64,000 nucleotides of DNA from Pseudarthrobacter sp. ATCC 49987. GTDB taxonomy: Bacteria > Actinomycetota > Actinomycetes > Actinomycetales > Micrococcaceae. The stretch spans positions 3,534,001 to 3,598,000 of the forward strand of contig NZ_JAABNS010000001.1 in assembly GCF_009928425.1 (NCBI RefSeq), in the 5' to 3' direction. The position numbers were made by a program, and so were the translations under genes. Each line of letters begins with the position of its first letter. Positions within the stretch are counted from its first letter, which is position 1. The notes below the pieces were generated by a model. That model did not search any database. It was given only the letters and a program-made list of their open reading frames with translations, and was not told where the DNA came from. Positions 14,723 through 21,871 of this stretch are shown here, in pieces.

Positions 14723-15379
14723 ATGAGCGAGCAAGCAGGATCCAGCGCCCCCGGACCGCACCGGCACCACAAGCCGAAGCCCTTCGCCCCCATTGACTTT
14801 GAGCCCTTCGCGGGCGGGGCCGATCCTGCCCGCGTCTCCGAGGCCGCCCACCTCGCCGCCCAGGCTCTCGTGCGCCGCGGACGCGACAGCGACGACCCCG
14901 TCGTGACCAAGCGGCTCGTGAAGCTCGCCGATGAACAGGGCCTGGAAGCCATCGCCGAAATGTGGGCCGAAAGCCCGGCACGGTCGCTTCCGGGGGCCCT
15001 CTGGCGCCTGTACGCACTCCGCGCCGCCACGATCCAGGACCCCGAGCGGATCTCTGTCTACTTCAGGGCCGGCAAGGACACCGCCCAGGTCTCGCACGTC
15101 GTGGCCGGCGCCGCCGAGCCGCCCGGAGCGGAGGAGATGAAATCGATGGCGGACGCCATCCTGTCCGGCGCGTTCGACGGCGAGTTCGACGTCGCGCTGG
15201 AACGTTCTGCCGCGTTCTGCCGCGTGGTTGCACTGGGCCAAGCCACCCTCGCCGACGGCGCCGAGCACAGCAACGAGAACCACGCGAGCAAGCTCACGCG
15301 CAATTCGCACCTCCTGGTCAAGACCGCGGAGGACCTCGAACATGCTGCCAACGCCTGGCGCCTGGGCGAACTGGACTGA
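14723..15379 (+). CDS. Conserved actinobacterial protein of unknown function
   Basis: A 218-residue soluble protein, without signal or membrane segment. It is almost all alpha-helical by composition: an N-terminal His/Pro-rich stretch (PHRHHKPKPF) is followed by helices such as SEAAHLAAQALVRRG, TKRLVKLADEQGLEAIAEMW and HLLVKTAEDLEHAANAW. The single Cys and a few Trp residues suggest no metal or redox site. Similar proteins occur in Arthrobacter-like genomes and have at times been labelled as an RNA polymerase subunit, which nothing in this sequence supports. It stands alone downstream of tRNA-Lys, in the opposite direction. I do not know its function. Confidence 0.8.
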   Translation: MSEQAGSSAPGPHRHHKPKPFAPIDFEPFAGGADPARVSEAAHLAAQALVRRGRDSDDPVVTKRLVKLADEQGLEAIAEMWAESPARSLPGALWRLYALRAATIQDPERISVYFRAGKDTAQVSHVVAGAAEPPGAEEMKSMADAILSGAFDGEFDVALERSAAFCRVVALGQATLADGAEHSNENHASKLTRNSHLLVKTAEDLEHAANAWRLGELD

Positions 15380-15398
15380 GAAGGCGTGATGCCGCCGG

Positions 15399-15440
15399 AC
15401 ACGGTAGGCACGCCGCACACGGTAGGCACGCCGCACACGG
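15399..15440. repeat. 18-bp tandem repeat
   Basis: ACACGGTAGGCACGCCGC occurs twice in a row exactly, followed by six bases of a third copy. It is directly downstream of a stop codon. Confidence 0.8.
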
Positions 15441-15485
15441 ACTGTCAATGTTGACTTGTCCCCGACCTCGTAGAAAACTAAAAGC

Positions 15486-15569
15486 GGTGCCGAACCGCGA
15501 AACCCCCGGGCTTCAACATCTAGCCGCCTAGAGCGGCCTACCGCCGAGAGGCGTATCCGGTTCGGCACC
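15486..15569 (+). ncRNA. Candidate structured RNA (unassigned)
   Basis: GGTGCCGAACC at 15486-15496 pairs perfectly with GGTTCGGCACC at 15559-15569. Inside the 11-bp stem, GCCGC-CTAGA-GCGGC and CGCC-GAGA-GGCG form two further hairpins, giving a three-way-junction-like fold. GAGA is a GNRA tetraloop only when read on the plus strand. A TTGACT hexamer 30 bp upstream with AAAACT 17 bp after it could be a promoter, and ATTTTC follows the closing stem. I recognise no known family. It may be a small RNA, or a leader element of the DUF47-Pit genes 194 bp downstream. Whether it is transcribed is unknown. Confidence 0.4.
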
Positions 15570-15762
15570 ATTTTCATGCCCCGTGAGTGGCCCGCTGCCG
15601 GTTCTGCCCGGCGGGCGCCGTCATATTCCCGGGCCGCCCGGGCGCCCTTTCCGGCCCTTTCAGGCCGGACGGTAAAGTAATCCTCATGCGCGGGTCATCA
15701 TCACTTCACACACCCGGCAGACAACAGCCGTGCACCTCCCTCCCGAAGACCGGTAATCACAC

Positions 15763-16380
15763 GTGAAGCTGCGCCTTTTCCCCCAGGAGCCCGCCGGGCT
15801 GAACCTCCTCGCCCAGCTTGCAGGCCAGATTGCGCTCGCCACGGGCACCCTGTCGGAAATCCTGGGCGCACCGGCCAGTGAAAACGACCGGCTGGTCGAG
15901 GACATGCACAACCATGAGGCCAAGTCCGCGGAGCTGCACTTCGCGTTGCTGACGCACATGCGGACCTCGTTCGTGAACCCGCTCCCCCGCGAGGACATGT
16001 ATGCCCTCTCCCGGTTCCTCAATGAGGCGATGGAAAAGCTCGATGCCGCCGCCGACCTGGTGTCCCTCTACAAGCTGGACCGCCTGCCCAAACGCGCCGC
16101 AGACCAGCTGGAAATCATCAGCAGGCAGGCCGAGCTCACCGTGGACGCCATGCGGAGGCTGGACAACCTGGACGACCTCGAGGACTACTGGATCGAGGTC
16201 CTCCGCCTGTCCAAGCGCGCCGAACGGTCCCACCGGGTCTGGGTAGCGGACATGCTCAACGAAATGAAGCCGGCCCGGTACGCGCGGAACCGGGACATCG
16301 CCGACCAGCTCGTGGGAGTCACCCGGGACATGCGCCGGGTCGCGGTCCAGGTGGGCAGCATCATCGTCAAGGAATCCTGA
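15763..16380 (+). CDS. DUF47 family PhoU-like accessory protein of the phosphate permease
   Basis: A 205-residue helical protein of the DUF47 family, which pairs with Pit-type phosphate permeases and resembles PhoU. It is rich in Asp/Glu/His helices, with EDMHNHEAKSAELHFALL and LSRFLNEAMEKLDAAADLV carrying acidic residues of the kind that bind metal clusters in PhoU-like folds. The GTG at 15763 starts the protein with KLRLFPQEPAGLN, the usual N-terminus. It is 1 bp apart from the permease gene, so the two are one operon. It probably controls or assembles the permease; the mechanism is not established. Confidence 0.87.
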   Translation: MKLRLFPQEPAGLNLLAQLAGQIALATGTLSEILGAPASENDRLVEDMHNHEAKSAELHFALLTHMRTSFVNPLPREDMYALSRFLNEAMEKLDAAADLVSLYKLDRLPKRAADQLEIISRQAELTVDAMRRLDNLDDLEDYWIEVLRLSKRAERSHRVWVADMLNEMKPARYARNRDIADQLVGVTRDMRRVAVQVGSIIVKES

Positions 16381-16381
16381 C

Positions 16382-17398
16382 GTGACCATCCTCCTGTTTG
16401 CCCTGGTGGTGGTCTTCGCCGGGGCATTCGCCTTCCTGAACGGTTTCCGGGATGCCTCGGCTGCGGTGGCGCTGGCCGTCCGGACCCGCGCCCTCACCCC
16501 GACCATCGCCGTGCTGCTGGCCGCGTTGTTCAACTTCGTCGGTGCCGGGCTGAGCGCCGCACTGGCCCTGGCCGTCAGCCAGACCTGGGTGCAGCTGCCC
16601 AAGGGGGAAAACGGGCTGACCATCCTGATGGCGGGCCTGCTCAGTGCCGTGCTGTGGGGCATCTACACCTGGTGGCAGGGCATTCCGTCGTCCTCGACGC
16701 ATGCCCTCGTAGGCGGGCTGGCCGGCGCCGGGATTGCGAGCGTGGCCGTCGGCGGGCACGCCGTCGGGGGCGTTGACACGTCCCTGCTTTCCCAGGTGGT
16801 GCTTCCGCTGCTGCTCTCACCGCTGATTGCCTTCGTGGGCGCCTACCTGCTGGTCTGGCCCGCGACGTGGGCCGCTCGGTATACGCCCCCGAACGTCGTG
16901 AATGGCCGCGCGCGGCGCGCGGAGAGCATTGCGGTGGGCGCCGTGGCGTTCGCCCACGGACTGCAGGACGGACAGCGCACCAGCGCCGTCCTGGTCCTTG
17001 CCCTGCTGGCGTCAGGGCTGTCGGATGGCCGGGAGATGCCGGTCTGGGTGGCACTGTTCACCGCGGCCCTGCTGACCGCGGGAACCCTGGCCGGCGGGTG
17101 GCGCATTTCCTACACCATTGGCTACCGGCTGATCCGGATGGATCCCCTGCGCGGCTCCGTCGCGCAACTGTTCAGCTCGGCCATCCTGCTGATTGGCGCG
17201 ATCGGGCTGCACTGGCCCATCTCCACTACGCACACTGTCACGTCGGCCGTCCTGGGTTCCGGCAGCAATCAGGGGTTCCCGGCCACCAACCGGAAAATGG
17301 TGATCCGGATCCTGATGTTCTGGGTGCTCACCCCGGTGGCCACCGCGGCGGCGGCCTTCGTGCTGGCCCTGTCCCTGTCACCGCTCGCGGGGCTGTAG
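16382..17398 (+). CDS. Low-affinity inorganic phosphate transporter (Pit family)
   Basis: A 338-residue permease of the PiT family, which couples phosphate (often as a metal-phosphate complex) to proton entry. It has about ten hydrophobic segments. The duplicated family signature is visible near each end: FLNGFRDASAAVA in the first repeat and FAHGLQDGQRTSAV in the second, each keeping the key Asp. The TTHTVTSAVLGSG segment near residue 283 is also typical. GTG at 16382 immediately follows the DUF47 stop. It faces the high-affinity pst operon across a strong palindromic terminator, so both phosphate uptake routes are clustered here. Confidence 0.9.
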   Translation: MTILLFALVVVFAGAFAFLNGFRDASAAVALAVRTRALTPTIAVLLAALFNFVGAGLSAALALAVSQTWVQLPKGENGLTILMAGLLSAVLWGIYTWWQGIPSSSTHALVGGLAGAGIASVAVGGHAVGGVDTSLLSQVVLPLLLSPLIAFVGAYLLVWPATWAARYTPPNVVNGRARRAESIAVGAVAFAHGLQDGQRTSAVLVLALLASGLSDGREMPVWVALFTAALLTAGTLAGGWRISYTIGYRLIRMDPLRGSVAQLFSSAILLIGAIGLHWPISTTHTVTSAVLGSGSNQGFPATNRKMVIRILMFWVLTPVATAAAAFVLALSLSPLAGL

Positions 17399-17403
17399 GG
17401 ACC

Positions 17404-17465
17404 CATCGATTGCTCCGCAGGTGCCCTTTTGAGCGCTCAAAACGGCACCTGCGGAGCAGTCGATG
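17404..17465. repeat. 62-bp palindromic repeat, copy 1 (bidirectional terminator)
   Basis: CATCGATTGCTCCGCAGG... pairs with ...CCTGCGGAGCAGTCGATG over about 21 bp, with an inner TTTTGAGCGCTCAAAA palindrome. It sits exactly between the convergent Pit and pstB genes. A second 62-bp copy is at 37766-37827. Confidence 0.85.
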
Positions 17466-17476
17466 AACCGGGCGGG

Positions 17477-18256
17477 CTATCCGAAGCGGCCGGAAACGTA
17501 GTCCTCGGTGGCCTTCTCGGTCGGGTTGCTGAACATGGTGTGGGTGTCGCCGTATTCGATCAGCCGGCCCGGCTTGCCGGTGCCCGCGATGTTGAAGAAC
17601 GCGGTCTTGTCCGAGACGCGGGCGGCCTGCTGCATGTTGTGGGTCACGATCACCACGGTGTACTGGTCCTTGAGCTCGTTGATGAGGTCCTCAATGGCCA
17701 GTGTGGAGATCGGGTCCAGCGCGGAGCAGGGCTCGTCCATCAGGATGACCTGCGGCTCCACGGCGATTGCGCGGGCGATGCAGAGCCGCTGCTGCTGGCC
17801 GCCGGAGAGACCCGAGCCGGGCTTGCCCAGCCGGTCCTTGACCTCGTTCCAGAGGTTGGCGCCCTGCAGGGAGCGTTCCACCAGGGCGTCGGCCTCGCCC
17901 TTGGAGATCCTCTGGTTGTTCAGCTTCACGCCGGCCAGCACGTTATCGCGGATGGACATCGTGGGGAACGGGTTGGGACGCTGGAAGACCATCCCGATCT
18001 GCGAGCGGACGGTGACCGGGTCCACGCCGGGGCCGTACAGGTTGTCGCCGTCGAGCAGTACCTCACCTTCGACGCGGGCGCCGGGGATCACCTCATGCAT
18101 CCGGTTCAGGGTGCGCAGGAAGGTGGATTTGCCGCAGCCGGAGGGCCCGATGAACGCCGTGACGGACTTGGCTTCGATGTTGATGTTGACGTCTGCGACG
18201 GCCAGGAATTTGCTGTAGTAGACGTTCAGGTCTTTGACGTCGATGCGCTTAGACAT
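17477..18256 (-). CDS. pstB: Phosphate ABC transporter ATP-binding protein PstB
   Basis: A 259-residue ABC ATPase, the usual PstB length. Walker [10 protein letters not shown] is at 37-45, the Q-loop in [11 protein letters not shown], the signature LSGGQQQRL, Walker [14 protein letters not shown] and the switch histidine in IVTHNMQQA. The PNPFP stretch after the Q-loop is characteristic of PstB. It is the last gene of pstSCAB, 55 bp after pstA, and powers high-affinity phosphate import through PstA and PstC at the inner face of the membrane. It ends next to the palindromic terminator shared with the convergent Pit gene. Confidence 0.97.
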   Translation of the reverse strand: MSKRIDVKDLNVYYSKFLAVADVNINIEAKSVTAFIGPSGCGKSTFLRTLNRMHEVIPGARVEGEVLLDGDNLYGPGVDPVTVRSQIGMVFQRPNPFPTMSIRDNVLAGVKLNNQRISKGEADALVERSLQGANLWNEVKDRLGKPGSGLSGGQQQRLCIARAIAVEPQVILMDEPCSALDPISTLAIEDLINELKDQYTVVIVTHNMQQAARVSDKTAFFNIAGTGKPGRLIEYGDTHTMFSNPTEKATEDYVSGRFG

Positions 18257-18311
18257 GATTTTCCTTCACTTGCTGGAGGTACGGGCTGAAGAATGGTGTC
18301 GCCATGCCGGG

Positions 18312-19421
18312 CTAGCGGCCGGTCTTGGGGGCGAACATGCGGGCGACCAGGCGGGCGCCGAGGTTGAGCAGCATCACCAGGATGATGAGGACCAGGGCGG
18401 CGCCCCAGGCGCGCTGAGAGGAGGGATCCGGGTTGGACGGCGAGGTCGGGTTAAGGATCTGCGTGTAGATGAAGGTTGGCAGCGAGGCCATCCAGCCGCC
18501 GAACACGTTGTAATTGATCGAGGTGGCGAAGCCCGCGGTGACCAGGATGGGGGCGGTTTCGCCGATCACCCGGGCGATCGCGAGGGTGACGCCCGAGGCG
18601 ATGCCGGAGATCGCCGTCGGGATGACCACTTTGAGGATGGTTCGCCACTTGCGCACGCCCAGGGCGTAGGCGGCCTCGCGGAGTTCGTTGGGGACGATCT
18701 TGAGCATCTCCTCGCTGGAGCGGACCACCACGGGGATCATCAGCACGGAGAGGGCGACGGCGGCGACGGCACCGGTTTTGGTGCCCGGTCCGACGATTGC
18801 GAAGAAGAAGGCGGCCGCGAACAGGCCGGCCACGATCGAGGGAATGCCGGTCATGACGTCCACGAAGAAAGTGATGGCGCGGGCAAGCGGGCGGTCATTG
18901 CCGTACTCCACCAGGTAGACGGAGGTCAGCAGGCCCACTGGTACCGAGATGACGGTCGCCATCACCGTGATCAGCAGTGTGCCGATCAGGGCGTGGAAGA
19001 TGCCGCCGACCACGGGGGCGCCTTCCTCGACACTCTTGTTGTCGTAGGCCCCAGTGACGCCGTTCATCGAGGTGGAAAGGAAGCCGGGGTCCGTGAGGCC
19101 GGGCAGGCCGTTGACCAGGACCGTCCAGATCACCGAGAACAGGGGCAGCAGCGCGATCAGGAACGCGCCCACCACGAGGCAGCTGGCCAGTTTGTCCTTC
19201 GCGCGGCGCGAGCCTTCGACGGCGGCGCTCCAGCCGACGAGGCCGATGGCGAAGAAGACTGCGGAGACAATGCCCCAGCCGAGGGCGTTGAAGCCGATCA
19301 GGGCCAGGACGGCCGCGCCGAGAACCACGGCGATGCCGAGAACCAGGTAGGGGGCCCACTTCGGCAGCTGGCCCTTCGTGAGGGCCGAGCGCTTCTTGAC
19401 GGGGGTCAGGGTGGAGGTCAT
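18312..19421 (-). CDS. pstA: Phosphate ABC transporter permease PstA
   Basis: A 369-residue permease, longer than the usual PstA of about 290 because of an N-terminal extension with two extra hydrophobic hairpins (about 20-95), a common form in actinobacteria. The core shows the EAA-type loop ELREAAYALGVRKWRTILKVV, where PstB docks, and six membrane segments including FFVDVMTGIPSIVAGLFAAAF. The ATG at 19421 directly abuts the pstC stop. It forms the phosphate channel with PstC. Confidence 0.95.
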   Translation of the reverse strand: MTSTLTPVKKRSALTKGQLPKWAPYLVLGIAVVLGAAVLALIGFNALGWGIVSAVFFAIGLVGWSAAVEGSRRAKDKLASCLVVGAFLIALLPLFSVIWTVLVNGLPGLTDPGFLSTSMNGVTGAYDNKSVEEGAPVVGGIFHALIGTLLITVMATVISVPVGLLTSVYLVEYGNDRPLARAITFFVDVMTGIPSIVAGLFAAAFFFAIVGPGTKTGAVAAVALSVLMIPVVVRSSEEMLKIVPNELREAAYALGVRKWRTILKVVIPTAISGIASGVTLAIARVIGETAPILVTAGFATSINYNVFGGWMASLPTFIYTQILNPTSPSNPDPSSQRAWGAALVLIILVMLLNLGARLVARMFAPKTGR

Positions 19422-20354
19422 TTAGTTGGCTCCCGAGAATTCTTTGTGCCGGCTGATGATCCAGCGCGCGATCATGTTCACGCCGAGGGTGATGACGAAC
19501 AGGACCAGGCCGGCGGCAATGAGCGTGTTGACCTTCAGGCCGCTGGCCTCGGGGAAGTTCAGGGCGATTTCGGCGGCGATGGTCTGGTTGCCGGACTGGA
19601 TAAGGCTCGCGGTCAGCACGCCGGAGGACAGCACCAGCGCGACAGCCATGGTTTCGCCGAGGGCGCGGCCCAGGCCCAGCATGACGGCGCTGATGATGCC
19701 CGGGCGGCCGAACGGCAACACAGCCATCCGGATCATTTCCCAGCGGGTGGCACCAAGCGCGAGCGCGGCCTCTTCGTGCAGCTTGGGGGTCTGCAGGAAG
19801 ATTTCGCGGCTCAGCGACGTGATGATGGGCAGGACCATGACGGACAGCACGATTCCCGCGGTGAGGATGGTCTTGCCTGTGGCCGAGGCCGGTCCCTGGA
19901 AGATCGGCAGCCAGCCCAGGTTGTTGGCCAGCCAGTTGTAGGCCGGCGAGATTTCCTTGGCGAGGAACGCGGCACCCCAGGCGCCGTAGACCACGGAGGG
20001 GATGGCGGCCAGCAGGTCGATCACGTAGCCCAGGCCGGAGGCGAGCTTGCGCGGGGCGAAATGGGAGATGAACAGCGCCACGCCGATCGCGACCGGCGTT
20101 GCGATCACGAGGGCGATCACGGCTGCGATCAGGGTGCCGATGACGATCGGCCAGATGTAGGCGAAAAAGCCCTCGCCGCCCTGGATCTTGTCCGGGGAGG
20201 CCACAAGGGCAGGGAATGCCTGGATGACGAGGAAGATCGCCACTCCGAAGAGCACGGCCAGGATCAGGCACCCAGCGGCCAATGTGGCTGCGGAAAAGAC
20301 CTTATCGCCGGCGCGGCCTGTGCCCCGGGACGTGGTCAGGGAGGTGGTGGTCAC
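19422..20354 (-). CDS. pstC: Phosphate ABC transporter permease PstC
   Basis: A permease of about 310 residues with six core membrane segments and the EAA loop LHEEAALALGATRWEMIRMAV. GTG at 20354 is chosen: AAGGA lies 7 bp upstream and the protein then begins TTTSLTTSRGTG, as is usual for related genes. An ATG at 20396 would add 14 residues and has AGGGAA ahead of it, but that site lies inside the 21-bp stem at 20398-20450. PstC pairs with PstA. The stem between pstS and pstC suggests a step-down in expression from binding protein to permease. Confidence 0.93.
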   Translation of the reverse strand: MTTTSLTTSRGTGRAGDKVFSAATLAAGCLILAVLFGVAIFLVIQAFPALVASPDKIQGGEGFFAYIWPIVIGTLIAAVIALVIATPVAIGVALFISHFAPRKLASGLGYVIDLLAAIPSVVYGAWGAAFLAKEISPAYNWLANNLGWLPIFQGPASATGKTILTAGIVLSVMVLPIITSLSREIFLQTPKLHEEAALALGATRWEMIRMAVLPFGRPGIISAVMLGLGRALGETMAVALVLSSGVLTASLIQSGNQTIAAEIALNFPEASGLKVNTLIAAGLVLFVITLGVNMIARWIISRHKEFSGAN

Positions 20355-20397
20355 TTCACGATCCTTCAGATCTTTGTGTACTTCGGACAAACGCATT

Positions 20398-20450
20398 GGT
20401 TCCCTGTCCCGTTACGGCCGTCGGTGACAGCCGTAACGGGACAGGGAACC
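20398..20450 (-). promoter_or_regulatory. 21-bp perfect stem between pstS and pstC
   Basis: GGTTCCCTGTCCCGTTACGG (plus one C) at 20398-20418 is an exact reverse complement of 20430-20450, with an 11-base loop. It lies in the only sizeable gap of the pst operon. No T-run follows in the transcription direction. It could protect the pstS mRNA 3' end, act as a partial terminator, or hide a pstC ribosome site. Confidence 0.75.
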
Positions 20451-20496
20451 AGGATCAGGCTGGTGTTTCCACTATGCCTGTCAGCGCTAGGGAACC

Positions 20497-21618
20497 CTAG
20501 GACTTTACCTTGATGCTCTGAATGGACTTGAGGGCCTTGTCCTGCAGGGTCTTGGACAGCGGGGCGGACTTGGCGGCCTCAGCGGCTGCCTTCTGCCCGG
20601 CGTCGGAGACGACGTAGCTCTCGAATGCCTTCACCAGGTCCGCGGTCTTCTGGTCAGCGTAGGTGCTGCAGACGACGTGGAAGGAAACCAGGACCACCGG
20701 GTAAGCGCCCTCGATCGTGGTGGTGCGGTCCAGCTTGATCGACAGGTCGTTGGCGTTGCGGCCCTCAACCGGCTTGCCGGCGTCGACTGCCTTCGCAGCG
20801 GCGTCGGCGGAGATCTTCGTGAAGGACCCGCCCACCTTGATCTGCGCGACGCCCAGCTTGCCGCTCACGGCGGAGTCATCGGCGTACGTTACGGCGCCCG
20901 GGGTGTCGGTCACGGTCTTGACGACGCCGGAGGTGCCCTTGGCGTTCTCGCCCTTCAGTGCTGCGGGCCAGATGCCTGCAGCCTTGTCGGTCCAGACCTC
21001 GGGAGCGGCGGCGGCCAGGTAATCGGTGAAGTTCTGGGTGGTGCCGGAGTCGTCGGAGCGGTTCACCGGGGTGACCTTGAGGTCCGGAAGCTTCGCATCC
21101 GGGTTCATGGCGGCGATGGCCGGGTCGTTCCAGTTGGTGATCCCGCCGCGGAAGATCTTGGCGACGGTGGCGGCATCGAGCTTCAGTTCCTTGATGTCGG
21201 GCAAGTTGAAGGCCACGGCGATCGGGGAAATGTAGACCGGGATGTTGAGGGCGCTCTCGGGGCCGCAGGTGGTCTTGGAGCTCGCGTACTCGTCATCCTT
21301 GAGGTAGGCATCGGAGCCGGCGAACTGGGCGGAGCCGTCCAGGATGGCCTTGCGGCCTGCGCCGGAGCCGTCCGGGGAGTACTGGACATTGGCGCCCTGG
21401 TTTGCCGAGGCGAAATTGGTCTTCCACACGTCCATGGCAGCGCCCTGCGCGGAGGAACCGATGCCGGTCAGGGTGCCCGTAACTGCGGGGCCCGAGGCGG
21501 ACGGCGCGGCGGACTGGGCCGTGTTGGTTGCGTTGTCCGAACCGCAGGCGGTCAGCGCGAGAGCGCCAGCTGCGATGACAGCGATAGCCGAGGTGCGGCC
21601 GAAGCGGAGTGCCTTCAC
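20497..21618 (-). CDS. pstS: Phosphate-binding lipoprotein PstS
   Basis: A 373-residue periplasmic-type binding protein. A lipoprotein signal peptide (basic KALRFGRTS, hydrophobic AIAVIAAGALA) ends in the lipobox LTAC with Cys25. Phosphate-site segments are visible as GIGSSAQGAAM, GSGAGRKAILDGSAQF and RSDDSGTTQNFTDYL. It captures phosphate outside the membrane and delivers it to PstCA. It is the first gene of pstSCAB, with phased PHO boxes about 100-140 bp upstream, so induction under phosphate starvation by a PhoP-type response regulator is expected. Confidence 0.96.
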   Translation of the reverse strand: MKALRFGRTSAIAVIAAGALALTACGSDNATNTAQSAAPSASGPAVTGTLTGIGSSAQGAAMDVWKTNFASANQGANVQYSPDGSGAGRKAILDGSAQFAGSDAYLKDDEYASSKTTCGPESALNIPVYISPIAVAFNLPDIKELKLDAATVAKIFRGGITNWNDPAIAAMNPDAKLPDLKVTPVNRSDDSGTTQNFTDYLAAAAPEVWTDKAAGIWPAALKGENAKGTSGVVKTVTDTPGAVTYADDSAVSGKLGVAQIKVGGSFTKISADAAAKAVDAGKPVEGRNANDLSIKLDRTTTIEGAYPVVLVSFHVVCSTYADQKTADLVKAFESYVVSDAGQKAAAEAAKSAPLSKTLQDKALKSIQSIKVKS

Positions 21619-21718
21619 TGAGATGTGCCCCTTCCAGGGATTTTCTGTGCGTGCCGGGCCGGAGAAGGCCGGGCAAAGATGCGTACGGTTTGTACCTCTA
21701 TTGAAACTAGGTGCCCCA

Positions 21719-21758
21719 GATGAAGAGAATTGCCGTCCGAGATGAACGGATGGTTAAC
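21719..21758 (-). promoter_or_regulatory. PHO box array upstream of pstS
   Basis: Reading leftward: GTTAACC (21752-21758), GTTCATC (21741-21747), a weak third position, and CTTCATC (21719-21725). They are spaced in exact multiples of 11 bp. Direct repeats of a GTTCAnC-type unit with 11-bp phasing are the known binding pattern of PhoP in actinobacteria. Confidence 0.7.
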
Positions 21759-21871
21759 GACGCCGGGACATTGGCTTACATCCGCCGGGCCCCCATTGCG
21801 TCAGCCGCGTCACAGCCGTAGGGATCCGCGTCGACGAACTGCAGGATCCACGGCCCAATAGACTGGAGCGC

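Larger units (their letters stand above)
15380..15762. other. Gene-free region holding a tandem repeat and an RNA-like fold
   Basis: 383 bp between the conserved hypothetical gene and the DUF47 gene. It holds an 18-bp tandem repeat, a GTCAA-TG-TTGAC palindrome overlapping a TTGACT hexamer (15444-15456), and a strongly folded 84-bp stretch (15486-15569). After that comes GC-rich sequence with no convincing coding potential. Confidence 0.6.

Noticed and set aside
14723..15379. RNA polymerase beta subunit fragment
   Set aside because: No rpoB or rpoC motif is present; such a label would be a transferred annotation error.
15486..15569. tRNA, SRP RNA or 6C RNA
   Set aside because: No T-arm GTTCRA context or cloverleaf, none of the conserved SRP loop sequence, and no paired C6 loops.
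18234..20513. A 759-codon open frame on the plus strand opposite pstA and pstC
   Set aside because: It is the complement of clear pst genes; its composition is Asp/Gly/His/Gln-rich and without any family motif, as expected from antisense of GC-rich coding DNA.
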